NCBI GenBank assembly: GCA_047621325.1
Contig: JBLHLT010000010.1
Location: 96,534 to 160,533 of the forward strand
Direction of reading: 5' to 3'
Length of the DNA: 64,000 nucleotides
From: Bermanella sp047621325
GTDB taxonomy: Bacteria > Pseudomonadota > Gammaproteobacteria > Pseudomonadales > Oceanobacteraceae
Each line of letters opens with the position of its first letter. Within the stretch, counting starts at the first letter, position 1. Shown here in pieces: positions 33,233 through 42,152 of this stretch. A program made the translations under genes and the position numbers. Below the pieces are notes generated by a model that saw only the letters and a list, made by a program, of their open reading frames with translations, was not told the DNA's origin and ran no database searches.

Positions 33233-35647
33233 ATGAATAATAAAAATATGCCGAAATCCGAACCTGAACATTACATACTGACGCCTAATGCCGAGCCATT
33301 TCTTGAACGATTATTGTTTGCTCGTCGTGGGTTGTTTTTAATTGTCTTATTGCTTTTGACGGGTTTTTTAGCCTACAACGCATCAAAAGTAGGGCTTGAT
33401 TCTCGTTCTGAGAAATACATCCCACTGAAACACCAATACATTGAAAATCATATGCGTCATGCAAATGATTTAAGCAGTGGTTTAAATAATATCAAAATCG
33501 TTGTTGCTAATAAGAGCGGTGATATTTTTAATGCACAATATATGGAGACGCTCCGTCAAATTAATGATGAAGTGTTTTATATTAAAGGAGCAGACCGTTC
33601 AAAACTAAAATCCATGTGGACGCCTAACGTACGCTGGACAGAAGTAACGGAGCAAGGTTTTCAAGGTGGTCCCGTCATACCAGCCACCTATGATGGCAGT
33701 GAAGAAAGCATTAATCAGCTACGTGAAAATATTTTGCGTTCTGGTCAGGTAGGTCGTTTGGTTTCAAATGACTTCACATCAACCATGATTGATGTGCCGC
33801 TATACGAAATGGACCCTGAAACAGGTGAACCATTAAATCCAAAAGAACTTGCAAGCACTCTAGAAGAAAAAATTCGCGATAAGTTTTCTAGCGAGCATAT
33901 ATCGATTCATATTATTGGTTTCCCTAAAAAAATGGCTGACTTAATGGCTGGTGCCGTTAACGTGAGTTTGTTTTTTCTTGGTGCTATCTTCATTACATCT
34001 ATTTTGCTTTATATGTACTCTCGCTGTATTAAGGGTACGTTGATCCCTGTTATATGTTCAATTATTGCCGTTGTCTGGCAGCTTGGGTTATTGAATTTAA
34101 TTGGTTTCGGAATAGACCCTTACTCTATGCTGGTGCCATTTTTAGTATTTGCTATTGGTATCAGCCATGGTGTGCAAATTATTAACGGAATTGCGATAGA
34201 GGCCGGTAAAGGTGCTTCAAGAGAAATGGCGGCACGCTTAGCATTCCGAGGTTTATATGTCCCAGGTATGTTGGCGTTATTATCGGATGCCATTGGTTTT
34301 TTAACGCTATTGTTTATCGACATTTCCGTTATAAAAGAGTTGGCTATTGCTGCGTCTATTGGTGTAGCCGTGATTATTATTACTAACTTATTACTGCTGC
34401 CGTTATTAATGTCTTATGTGGGCATCAGTCGTTCTGGTGTGAACCATGCGCAAAAAGTTGAAAAATCTGAACCTAAACTTTGGAAATTTATTGCAAACTT
34501 TACTCACAAGAAAGTAGCGGGCACGGCTATTATCGTGGCTGTGATGCTTGCCATTGGTGGGGTGATTGGCAGTCAAAACCTAAAAATTGGTGACTTAGAT
34601 AAAGGCGCTCCTGAATTACGTCAAGACAGCCGTTACAATAAAGATAATGCATTTGTGGTTGATAACTACTCTACAAGTTCAGATGTATTGGTATTAATGG
34701 CTGAAACGCCACGTGAGCAATGTGCAAGTTATGAAGCCTTAGATGCCATTGATCGCTTAATGTGGACCATGGAAAACGTTAAAGGTGTTCAGTCCGCTGT
34801 TTCAGTTGTTTCGGTTTCTAAGCTTGTATCTAAAGGCATGAACGAAGGCAGTCTTAAATGGTCTGCACTTTCTCGTAACCAAAATATTCTAAACTCAAGT
34901 ATTCAGCGTGCACCAAGCGGTATGTTGAACCAAGATTGCTCAATGGTACCGGTCATTATTTTCTTAAATGACCATAAAGCAGAAACATTAGAGCGCGTTG
35001 TCAAAACAGCTGCTGAGTTTGCTAAAGGCTATGAAAACAATAAAGCGGTTCAGTTTAAACTGGCTTCTGGTAATGCAGGTGTTGAAGCGGCAACTAACCA
35101 AGTAATTGCTGATGCACAAACCTTAATGTTGATCTTTGTGTATATTGTTGTTTCGGTACTTTGTTTTATTACGTTCCGTTCAATTCGCGCCATTATTTGT
35201 ATTATTACTCCATTAGCCTTAACGTCTATTTTGTGTCAGGCACTGATGGCTCAAATGGGTATTGGTGTGAAAGTGGCGACCTTGCCAGTAATCGCACTAG
35301 GTGTGGGTATTGGTGTCGACTACGGTATTTATATTTACAGCCGTTTAGAAGCACTTTTGATAGAAGGCAAAAACCTTCACGAAGCATTTTTCCAAACGCT
35401 TAAAACCACCGGTAAAGCGGTAAGCTTTACAGGTTTGACATTGGCTATTGGTGTGGGTACTTGGATGTGGTCACCAATTAAGTTCCAAGCCGATATGGGT
35501 ATACTATTAACCTTCATGTTCTTGTGGAATATGTTTGGTGCTTTATTGCTATTGCCTGCACTATCCCGTTTTGTCTTAAAGCCAGAGCGTATCATTGCCA
35601 AGCATCAAGCAAAGCATGGTGATGCCAGCCCAGCTGAAACACTGTAG
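33233..35647 (+). CDS. MMPL/RND family transporter
   Basis: An 804-residue inner-membrane protein with about 12 membrane segments in two halves of six, each preceded by a periplasmic loop, the RND/MMPL (sterol-sensing-like) layout. Repeats are visible as VPFLVFAIGISHGVQIINGIA in the first half and LGVGIGVDYGIYIYSRLEA in the second; the latter is the conserved Asp-containing helix of proton-driven RND exporters. Likely cargo is a lipid or hydrophobic compound. It belongs with the two preceding genes and is followed by a terminator. Confidence 0.92.
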   Translation: MNNKNMPKSEPEHYILTPNAEPFLERLLFARRGLFLIVLLLLTGFLAYNASKVGLDSRSEKYIPLKHQYIENHMRHANDLSSGLNNIKIVVANKSGDIFNAQYMETLRQINDEVFYIKGADRSKLKSMWTPNVRWTEVTEQGFQGGPVIPATYDGSEESINQLRENILRSGQVGRLVSNDFTSTMIDVPLYEMDPETGEPLNPKELASTLEEKIRDKFSSEHISIHIIGFPKKMADLMAGAVNVSLFFLGAIFITSILLYMYSRCIKGTLIPVICSIIAVVWQLGLLNLIGFGIDPYSMLVPFLVFAIGISHGVQIINGIAIEAGKGASREMAARLAFRGLYVPGMLALLSDAIGFLTLLFIDISVIKELAIAASIGVAVIIITNLLLLPLLMSYVGISRSGVNHAQKVEKSEPKLWKFIANFTHKKVAGTAIIVAVMLAIGGVIGSQNLKIGDLDKGAPELRQDSRYNKDNAFVVDNYSTSSDVLVLMAETPREQCASYEALDAIDRLMWTMENVKGVQSAVSVVSVSKLVSKGMNEGSLKWSALSRNQNILNSSIQRAPSGMLNQDCSMVPVIIFLNDHKAETLERVVKTAAEFAKGYENNKAVQFKLASGNAGVEAATNQVIADAQTLMLIFVYIVVSVLCFITFRSIRAIICIITPLALTSILCQALMAQMGIGVKVATLPVIALGVGIGVDYGIYIYSRLEALLIEGKNLHEAFFQTLKTTGKAVSFTGLTLAIGVGTWMWSPIKFQADMGILLTFMFLWNMFGALLLLPALSRFVLKPERIIAKHQAKHGDASPAETL

Positions 35648-35664
35648 CGATTATAGTTACTTTT

Positions 35665-35690
35665 AAAACCGCGCTAGTCGCGGTTTTTTT
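35665..35690 (+). terminator. Rho-independent terminator after the MMPL gene
   Basis: AAAACCGCG - CTAGT - CGCGGTTTT stem followed by T residues. Confidence 0.93.
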
Positions 35691-35736
35691 ATGCAGGTAC
35701 ACTTCATGCAATTTAAATATTAGGTGGTATAACCCG

Positions 35737-36414
35737 TTGTTAAATATTGTTTTTGAACATAAAGATTGGTTAGTCGTCGTCAAACCTGCAGGGCTGAACT
35801 TTCACAGTGAAGACGGAGACGCGGGTTTTGTCGCCCAACTTGAAAAGCAGGTTAATGACAAGCTATGGCCAGTGCATCGTTTAGACAAACTGACATCAGG
35901 CTTGTTGCTTGTAGCAAAATCAAAAGAAAGCTGTCGTGTGTTAAGTGAGCTATTTGCGCAGCGATTGGTAGAAAAGTATTACTTGGCCGTTTGTCCGTCG
36001 AGTATGAAAAAAAAGCAGGGTTTAATTAAAGGTGATATGAGTCCGGCACGACGCGGTGCATTTAAGCTGCTTAAAACGCAAGACAATCCAGCCGTTACTC
36101 AGTTTTTGTCTGTAAGTTTAATGCCTGGCTACCGACTGTGCTTATTAAAACCCAAAACCGGTAAGACACATCAGTTACGGGTTGCCATGAAGTCTTTAGG
36201 TGCACCTATTGTAGGGGATAGCGCTTATGGAGGTACTGAATCTGATCGCTTAAATTTGCATAGCTATGTGCTAGGGTTTGAATATGAACAGCAAGTGTTT
36301 AAATTTAAACACTTGCCAGAGCCATCAGCCATTTTTGACCGCTCAAGTTTAGAAAACGTACTTAAAGAACAAAATTGGGTAGAGCCTTGGTCGATCAATT
36401 GGCCAGTTGTTTAA
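35737..36414 (+). CDS. RluA-family pseudouridine synthase (TIGR01621-type)
   Basis: A 225-residue pseudouridine synthase. The N-terminal FEHKDWLVVVKPAGLNFHSEDG and the catalytic PVHRLDKLTSGLLLVAKS, then TGKTHQLRVAMKSLGAPIVGD, mark the RluA superfamily. The RNA target is unknown. The start is TTG at 35737: the family N-terminus begins right there, and AGGTGG lies upstream. It is a different subfamily from rluA at 18141. Confidence 0.88.
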   Translation: MLNIVFEHKDWLVVVKPAGLNFHSEDGDAGFVAQLEKQVNDKLWPVHRLDKLTSGLLLVAKSKESCRVLSELFAQRLVEKYYLAVCPSSMKKKQGLIKGDMSPARRGAFKLLKTQDNPAVTQFLSVSLMPGYRLCLLKPKTGKTHQLRVAMKSLGAPIVGDSAYGGTESDRLNLHSYVLGFEYEQQVFKFKHLPEPSAIFDRSSLENVLKEQNWVEPWSINWPVV

Positions 36415-36454
36415 ATCATTTATTTGTAATTAGTTAATCGTTAGGAGACTCATT

Positions 36455-37741
36455 ATGGCATTTCCTCGTCCTGTGGCGATTGTCGCTGCAAACCGTATTC
36501 CTTTTGCAAAATCCAATACCGCGTATTTCGGTGTATCAAATCAAACAATGCTGACGGCTGCTATTTCTGGGCTAGTTGAAAAAACAGGGTTGCAAGGGCA
36601 GGCCGTTGGTGAAGTCGTTGCTGGGGCGGTTATGAAACATAGCCGTGATTTCAACCTAGTACGTGAAGCCGTATTAGACACAGCCTTATTAGCTTCTACG
36701 CCATGTACCGATATGCAACAAGCGTGTGGCACAGGATTACAGGCATTGTTCAGTGTGGCCAGTAAAATTGCTCTTGGCCAAATTGAAAGTGGGATAGCAG
36801 GTGGTGTTGACACGACATCAGACGCACCCATTGCGATCAGTGATAAATTTCAATCGATGTTAATGAAATTGAATAAAGCGAAAACCACGGGTGAACGCTT
36901 GAAAATACTCGCGTCATTTCGTCCAAGCTTTTTAGCGCCAAGCTTGCCTCGAAACGGTGAGCCAAGAACGGGCCTAAGTATGGGTGGTCATACTGAACTT
37001 ACCGCCAAGCGTTGGCAGATACCTCGTAACGAGCAGGACCAATTAGCGTTTGCCAGTCATCAAAACCTGCATAAAGCGTATGAATCTGGTTTTATGGCAG
37101 ATCTCATCACACCGTTTAATGGCTTAGATAAAGATAATTTATTGCGACCTAGTACCAAGCTCGAAAAACTGGCAAGTCTTGGGCCCGCCTTTAACAAAAA
37201 CGGCGGTACATTATCGGCAGGTAATAGTTCAGCATTAACCGATGGTGCATCAGCGGTATTATTAGCCAGTGAAGAATGGGCAAAAGAAAGAGGCCTACCG
37301 GTATTGGCCTATTTAACCGATTATGAAACCAGTGCTGTTGATTTTATTGGCAAAGATAGTGAGTACGTAGAAGAGCTATTGCTTGCACCAGCGTATGGCG
37401 TACCTAAAATGTTAGCGCGTAATAATATGTCGTTACAGGATTTTGATTTTTATGAAATTCATGAAGCATTTGCAGCGCAAGTACTAGCGACACTTAAAGC
37501 ATGGAATACAGAAGCATTCTGTAAAGAGCGGCTAGGCCTTAACGATGTTATGGGTGAAATTGATTTTTCTAAGCTCAATGTCAACGGCAGCTCACTGGCA
37601 ACAGGGCACCCATTTGCCGCAACGGGTGGCCGGATTGTTGGTAATCTTGCTAAGCTGCTTTCTGAAAAAGGTTCAGGAAAAGGATTGATCTCTATTTGCG
37701 CAGCAGGTGGACAAGGTGTGGTGGCGATGCTTGAGCGTTAA
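36455..37741 (+). CDS. Acetyl-CoA C-acyltransferase (FadI/FadA-like thiolase)
   Basis: Thiolase catalysing the final step of beta-oxidation or the reverse condensation. 428 residues. Active-site residues are Cys91 (QQACGTGLQ), His336 (EIHEAFA), His385 (NVNGSSLATGHPFAATGGR) and Cys415 (SICAAGGQG). Length and the long insertion between residues 125 and 190 resemble FadI rather than short thiolases. No fadJ lies next to it, so its pathway is uncertain. RBS TAGGAG precedes the ATG. Confidence 0.92.
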   Translation: MAFPRPVAIVAANRIPFAKSNTAYFGVSNQTMLTAAISGLVEKTGLQGQAVGEVVAGAVMKHSRDFNLVREAVLDTALLASTPCTDMQQACGTGLQALFSVASKIALGQIESGIAGGVDTTSDAPIAISDKFQSMLMKLNKAKTTGERLKILASFRPSFLAPSLPRNGEPRTGLSMGGHTELTAKRWQIPRNEQDQLAFASHQNLHKAYESGFMADLITPFNGLDKDNLLRPSTKLEKLASLGPAFNKNGGTLSAGNSSALTDGASAVLLASEEWAKERGLPVLAYLTDYETSAVDFIGKDSEYVEELLLAPAYGVPKMLARNNMSLQDFDFYEIHEAFAAQVLATLKAWNTEAFCKERLGLNDVMGEIDFSKLNVNGSSLATGHPFAATGGRIVGNLAKLLSEKGSGKGLISICAAGGQGVVAMLER

Positions 37742-37761
37742 TAAAAATTTCATTTGAATCT

Positions 37762-37793
37762 AAATAATGGGCTTTTGCCCATTATTTGTTTTT
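37762..37793 (+). terminator. Terminator after the thiolase gene
   Basis: AAATAATGGGC - TTTT - GCCCATTATTT stem followed by GTTTTT. It overlaps the 3' end of the convergent DUF1461 gene. Confidence 0.85.
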
Positions 37794-38528
37794 AATCAGG
37801 GCTGATGCTGGAATCATTAAAATAATTCGATTCAACACCAAATAAATCACAATACCCAGTATTGCGATTAATATGCTAATCGCGCCAAATAAATCAGGTG
37901 CCTTCATCAAAACCGTCATTAATGATTCTTGGTAGTAAAAAAACCACTGGTGGTTATCTGGAAAAATCCACACGTGTAACGCATAAAAAACCTTTACGGG
38001 TCCAATTATTAGAACACTAAAAAATGTGATGATGCTAAAGATTAAAATACCCAGTGCTTGTTGTTTTAAGCTAGGCAGCTTTATATGTTTGTATTTAAAG
38101 CCAGCTATAAGGATGAGGGTTAATATGATGGCGATAAAAGAGGCTAAATAAAAATAATTAATTATGTGAGCCACGTCTTGTAAGTGTATGACTTCAGCAT
38201 TACGCAATAATAAATTAATGGGTTGGCCATCGGGTGAATGGTACGTAATGCCACTTAAGCCGTTACCATCGTCATGAATAGCCGTTACGATCTCAGAAAA
38301 TAGGCGGATGTGTTCAGGTTGATCGGTTGTTTCAAAATGATTGCGATACCGATTTTGTGGGCCGTACTTGTTTATATGTTGGTCAATGTTCATCAGCGAA
38401 TACAAAGCAGGGTAAGCAAAATTGGTTTGAGCTAATACTAACCAGCTAATAAATAATGAGCCTATTAATAAGCACAGGCTAAACAGTATTGCGTGTAGTT
38501 TATAGGCGAGAGAAGTACGTTGAGACAT
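37782..38528 (-). CDS. DUF1461 family integral membrane protein
   Basis: A 248-residue membrane protein (TIGR01906 type). A first membrane helix at residues 12-34, a periplasmic domain to about residue 115, then four helices at roughly 123-142, 156-175, 199-215 and 218-236. The LYSLMNIDQHINKYGP and FSEIVTAIHD segments are typical. Function is unknown. Its stop codon lies inside the terminator of the convergent thiolase gene. Confidence 0.8.
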   Translation of the reverse strand: MSQRTSLAYKLHAILFSLCLLIGSLFISWLVLAQTNFAYPALYSLMNIDQHINKYGPQNRYRNHFETTDQPEHIRLFSEIVTAIHDDGNGLSGITYHSPDGQPINLLLRNAEVIHLQDVAHIINYFYLASFIAIILTLILIAGFKYKHIKLPSLKQQALGILIFSIITFFSVLIIGPVKVFYALHVWIFPDNHQWFFYYQESLMTVLMKAPDLFGAISILIAILGIVIYLVLNRIILMIPASALIKNK

Positions 38529-38784
38529 TACAGTTTTCAGTTATTTAAATAGGTGTAGCTTTACGGGTTTGTAGGTTGAGGTCAAGCGGTTGTCTGATTA
38601 ATTATTATACCGTTATCTGTTCTGTGCGATATTTATATCAGCTGATTAATAAACAAGATATCCGGTGTCTATGTGTAAATGGTGAGTCAGGCTGTAAATC
38701 CCTGCTCAAACTCTGTAAAGGCTTGTCATATAAGGGTTCTCAGGTTAGTGTGTGCGCTATTTTAACGTAGGTATATAAGCTGTT

Positions 38785-39183
38785 ATGGATCAAAAGAAAT
38801 TCACCGCCACGGGCTTTTTGCGTATTTTTAATGCAACCGGATATTCCTTTAAAGGTATTAAGCGAGCATGGAAAACAGAAGCTGCGGTTCGTCAAGAATT
38901 TATCTTAGCTTTGATATTGGTACCAGTCGCTTTTTGCATTGCACAAAGCATTACACAGTTAGCCATCATGTTGATGTCTTTGTTTTTAGTTGTCATTACT
39001 GAATTACTTAATACGTCAGTTGAGTATGTGGTTGATCGTATTGGTAGTGAGCGTCACGACTTGTCAGGGGCGGCTAAAGATATTGCCAGTGCCGCTGTCT
39101 TTTTCAGCTTAGCGCAGGTCGTATGTGTGTGGGGTTGTATTGGGTTATTTAATTTAGGCTTATTTAGTTTGCCGCTGTTTTAA
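38785..39183 (+). CDS. dgkA: Diacylglycerol kinase DgkA
   Basis: A small trimeric membrane kinase that recycles diacylglycerol to phosphatidic acid. 132 residues with three membrane helices. The catalytic signature VVITELLNTSVEYVVDRIG contains the conserved Glu, and FILALILVPVAFCIA is the first helix; KRAWKTEAAVRQEF precedes it. ATG start. It is followed 37 bp later by a membrane/coiled-coil protein on the same strand. Confidence 0.94.
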   Translation: MDQKKFTATGFLRIFNATGYSFKGIKRAWKTEAAVRQEFILALILVPVAFCIAQSITQLAIMLMSLFLVVITELLNTSVEYVVDRIGSERHDLSGAAKDIASAAVFFSLAQVVCVWGCIGLFNLGLFSLPLF

Positions 39184-39220
39184 TGATTAGAAAATAAGAA
39201 CGGGGTAGGGGAGAGTAGTC

Positions 39221-39724
39221 ATGTTGATGGCGATTAAAATGAGTTTAATTTTAGGCACATTGCTCGGTATCGTACATCAATGGCCTGCGATGCTAGAGAA
39301 CGGTTCGGTCAATTGGTTTGCGTGGTTGATGAGTTATGCCATTTGTTTTTTGATGTTTTATTTTCTTAATAAGACATCAAAAAAACAACTTGAAGATGTT
39401 GATCATGATGTGCCTATGGGGACGATTTCACCTGCTAAGTTAGATGCATTGTATAAGCAATCTATTATTGTTGAACGCAATGCGCATAAGGCAAATGCAG
39501 TTTTTACTCAGCAGCTAAATTATGTGCGTAAACTGTTGCATAAGACACAAAGTTTATCCCAAGGGGATGACTTTGAGCAGCTACAATACAGCTTAGTTCA
39601 AGAGTTAACCGTTCTTGAACAGCATATTGAGCGTTTACTAGAAGAGATGAATAAAAACGTCAAACTTGGCGAGAAGCTTCAACAAAGTGTTGCTAATATT
39701 GATCCTGAAATTGGAGTGATTTAG
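39221..39724 (+). CDS. Membrane protein with C-terminal coiled coil, unknown function
   Basis: A 167-residue protein with two hydrophobic segments (residues ~5-22 and ~32-50) followed by a long, charged, probably coiled-coil cytoplasmic tail. The first segment (IKMSLILGTLLGIVHQWPAML) has the spacing of NrtS-type nitrate/nitrite membrane proteins, which are about 70 residues; the tail would then be an extension. I consider that link tentative. GGGGAGAG precedes the ATG. Confidence 0.6.
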   Translation: MLMAIKMSLILGTLLGIVHQWPAMLENGSVNWFAWLMSYAICFLMFYFLNKTSKKQLEDVDHDVPMGTISPAKLDALYKQSIIVERNAHKANAVFTQQLNYVRKLLHKTQSLSQGDDFEQLQYSLVQELTVLEQHIERLLEEMNKNVKLGEKLQQSVANIDPEIGVI

Positions 39725-39752
39725 CTCAAATAGCATTGTAGCTGCTCACCGT

Positions 39753-40214
39753 TTATGAGTGCTTGTCTTCTAAATCTTTTTTATGCATGGCGGCTGCGGT
39801 TACGTCGTAAATGATTAAACAAATATGATCCGTAACGCCTTCAATATTGTTTAGCGGAATCATGGTCGAGTTTTGATACATAAATTCAGCTCGGCCAGTT
39901 ATTGGGTAATTATTTTTAAATTTAAATAAGAAAGGTCTTTGCTCGCTAATGGTAAAGCCCCTTGTGTTTAATAAGAAAACCGATTCTGCTTTTTTCTTAA
40001 ACCATTCTTTGTCTATCTCTGTGAATAAATCAAATAAGTTGTTTCCTTTTGCTTGGTCTGGGCGAATGCCACTGTGGTTCTCCATGAAACCATTCCAAAG
40101 TTTAATGTTGTAATTCCTATCAAGTACGACAAGTCCTGCATCTATAGTTTGTAATATATCCATAAACCAGTGGAACTCTGTCATATCTGTATCGTCAGTA
40201 CTCATTTTAGTCAT
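39753..40214 (-). CDS. PAS-domain protein
   Basis: A 153-residue single PAS domain protein. FMDILQTIDAGLVVLDRNYNIKLWNGFMENHSGIRPDQAKGNNLFDLF is a canonical PAS opening, and the end ITLDVTAAAMH-like segment (LIIYDVTAAAMH) matches the PAC part. No transmitter domain is attached. The start overlaps the CheC-like stop by 8 bp (ATGACTAA). It is the third gene of a response regulator / CheC-like / PAS operon and is probably a sensory adaptor within it. Confidence 0.85.
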   Translation of the reverse strand: MTKMSTDDTDMTEFHWFMDILQTIDAGLVVLDRNYNIKLWNGFMENHSGIRPDQAKGNNLFDLFTEIDKEWFKKKAESVFLLNTRGFTISEQRPFLFKFKNNYPITGRAEFMYQNSTMIPLNNIEGVTDHICLIIYDVTAAAMHKKDLEDKHS

Positions 40215-40821
40215 CCAATAAAAAACTGATTAAACGGTTCATGTGAATCACGCTATCTTCAGTAAATAACAAGAGTAAATCGCAGTTAATATTGTGATCT
40301 TCGATGGTGTAGTTTATTTCAATCGCCATGGTGCGTTGCCATGCATTTTTCTTTTGATTGAGTAGGTCCGAAATAGAACAGTGCTGACCTAATACCACTG
40401 GGTGGCTTTGGCTAAAATCAATATCGAGTTGTCCGCCAATGCCCTGAATACAGGCACCATTAAGCACATTAGCGACATCCATCAGCATTTCGAGTTCTTC
40501 ATGCTTATCTAAATTACCAGGGTAATTAAGGAGCTTGGCGATATCCGAAAAACTGGCATCATTGAAAATCAGAAGCGCTTCACCCGCAATGCCTGCGCCG
40601 ATAAAACCTTGGCAAACAGCGCTGACGGTGGCATTGCTTTCTAATGATTTAAGCGTCATCTTAAATTCATTTATTTCGATGATATTGACGTTAGGTATTG
40701 GTAAAACGACATAGACCCCAAGCAGTCGTGCTAAGCGGTCGGCGGCTTGGCCCATCGCAACATTGGTAATTTCTTGGTAGCAGTCGCGTTCGTCTTCATT
40801 TAATTTTACTTCTTCATTCAT
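40207..40821 (-). CDS. CheC/CheX-type phosphatase for a CheY-like regulator
   Basis: A 204-residue CheC-family protein that hydrolyses phospho-Asp on CheY-like receivers. The signature D-x3-E-x2-N-x22-P is complete at the first site (DCYQEITN then PIP). The second site (LEMLMDVANVLNGACIQG) keeps the Asn and Gly but has Asp for the usual Glu, so it may be partly active. It ends in a cysteine/DNA-free beta region. The ATG at 40821 follows GGGAGAG and overlaps the response regulator stop by 8 bp; the upstream Met at 40836 is not needed. Confidence 0.87.
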   Translation of the reverse strand: MNEEVKLNEDERDCYQEITNVAMGQAADRLARLLGVYVVLPIPNVNIIEINEFKMTLKSLESNATVSAVCQGFIGAGIAGEALLIFNDASFSDIAKLLNYPGNLDKHEELEMLMDVANVLNGACIQGIGGQLDIDFSQSHPVVLGQHCSISDLLNQKKNAWQRTMAIEINYTIEDHNINCDLLLLFTEDSVIHMNRLISFLLDD

Positions 40822-41197
40822 TAGGGCTCTCCCCAATGATGCCGTATTCCGTTAATACCGCTGCGATTCGTTCTTTATCAACCGGTTTTTTAATGAAGTC
40901 GATGGCCCCAAGTTTTTTGACGCGCTCTTGAGCTTCAGGCTGAATATCGCCAGATACGACGATTACCATGATAGGTAGGTCGTCTTTACGAATGGCCTCG
41001 AGTGTTTCATAGCCATCCATAACGGGCATCGTTAAATCAAGAAACATAATTTCAAATTGATGCTCTTTGATGTGTGTAATTGCCTCTTCACCGTGATGGG
41101 CGAAGATGATCTCGACTGGCCAGTTTTCGGGGAGGGCGCGGGCCATTTGTTTTCGCGCCATATTGGAATCGTCACAAATTAAAACTTTTCTGACCAT
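40814..41197 (-). CDS. Single-domain response regulator (CheY-like)
   Basis: A 127-residue stand-alone receiver. Acidic pair Asp9-Asp10 (ICDDSN), phospho-acceptor Asp54 (FLDLTMPVMDG), switch Ser (VVSGD) and the conserved Lys in IKKPVD. There is no output domain. It is the first gene of the operon with the CheC-like phosphatase, its likely deactivator, and a PAS protein. No histidine kinase is adjacent, so the phospho-donor is encoded elsewhere. Confidence 0.9.
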   Translation of the reverse strand: MVRKVLICDDSNMARKQMARALPENWPVEIIFAHHGEEAITHIKEHQFEIMFLDLTMPVMDGYETLEAIRKDDLPIMVIVVSGDIQPEAQERVKKLGAIDFIKKPVDKERIAAVLTEYGIIGESPNE

Positions 41198-41268
41198 GTG
41201 TACCTCTATGCATTACCACTTCATAAAGTTAAGGCGGAATTTGAATATATGGCAAGGTGTGTGGCACC

Positions 41269-42099
41269 TTATGACGATAATCCGGTTAATGCATGCTCCC
41301 ACGTTAATAGCGCGTGTTTAGTCGGTACGCCCCAGCGATAACCGCTGATAGCGCCACTTTGTTTGATCACGCGGTGACAAGGTATTAAAAAGGCCACAGG
41401 GTTAGCACCGACGGCCTGCCCAACACCACGCGCGCCCTTAGGGTTACCAATGCTATTGGCGATGTCTTTGTAGCTGATAAGTTGGCTAGGTTGGGTCGCG
41501 AGCAGTGCGCGCCAAACCTGCACTTGAAAGTTTGTGGCTGCTACATGCAGTTTAACTGGGGATGCACTCAGAAAAGGGTCGCCAGATAATAGTGAGTTGT
41601 TTTCACAGAGGGTAATGGATGCTTTGGGGAAGCGTTTTAGGATATTAATGAGAGCCTCTTCTGTTTCATGATGAAAACCAAGATAGAAAATGCCTCGCTC
41701 ACTTAGAACCACAACTAAAGGGCCAAATACGCTGTCATGGCGAGCATAGCGTAATACAAGAGCCTCTCCTTGGGATTTGAACTCACCAGGGCTCATCGCC
41801 TCAATTTGCACAAAGGCATCATGTAAGCGAGACGGGCTCGATAGACCTAAGGACTCGCTGGCATTGAGAATACTCTGTGTTAATAAACGAGGCTGGGCTT
41901 GTTGAATCAGTACACTTTGCTGAAATTGCTTAGGAGAAACCCCTACATGGCGCTTAAACAGCTTTTGAAAGTGGCTGGCACTCAAAGCGTATCGAGAGGC
42001 TAAATTCGTTAAGTTATTGCCCAGTAAAGGGTCTGATAACAATAACTGGATGCAATCACGACAAATGTCAAAAGGGCTCATGGCGATACTTATAGGCAT
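41269..42099 (-). CDS. AraC-type HTH plus methylated-DNA-protein cysteine methyltransferase fusion (Ada-like)
   Basis: A 276-residue fusion. The N-terminal ~95 residues form an AraC-type HTH (LASRYALSASHFQKLFKRHVGVSPKQFQ). The C-terminal half is O6-alkylguanine-DNA methyltransferase with acceptor Cys241 in IPCHRVIKQSG, after QVWRALLATQPSQLISYKDIA and GVGQAVGANP. The zinc-binding N-terminal Ada domain that senses methylphosphotriesters is missing, so it cannot be a classic Ada sensor. It likely repairs O6-methylguanine and may regulate its own promoter. It follows plsC and is separated from it by the plsC terminator. Confidence 0.9.
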   Translation of the reverse strand: MPISIAMSPFDICRDCIQLLLSDPLLGNNLTNLASRYALSASHFQKLFKRHVGVSPKQFQQSVLIQQAQPRLLTQSILNASESLGLSSPSRLHDAFVQIEAMSPGEFKSQGEALVLRYARHDSVFGPLVVVLSERGIFYLGFHHETEEALINILKRFPKASITLCENNSLLSGDPFLSASPVKLHVAATNFQVQVWRALLATQPSQLISYKDIANSIGNPKGARGVGQAVGANPVAFLIPCHRVIKQSGAISGYRWGVPTKHALLTWEHALTGLSS

Positions 42100-42127
42100 A
42101 AAAAAGCCCAGCTTACTGGGCGTTTTT
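42100..42127 (-). terminator. Rho-independent terminator after plsC
   Basis: GCCCAG - CTTA - CTGGGC stem with A-rich and T-rich flanks; reading on the minus strand it ends in a T run. It lies directly upstream of the AraC-MGMT start. Confidence 0.8.
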
Positions 42128-42152
42128 CATTATGAACAGCCGAATCTTGTGA

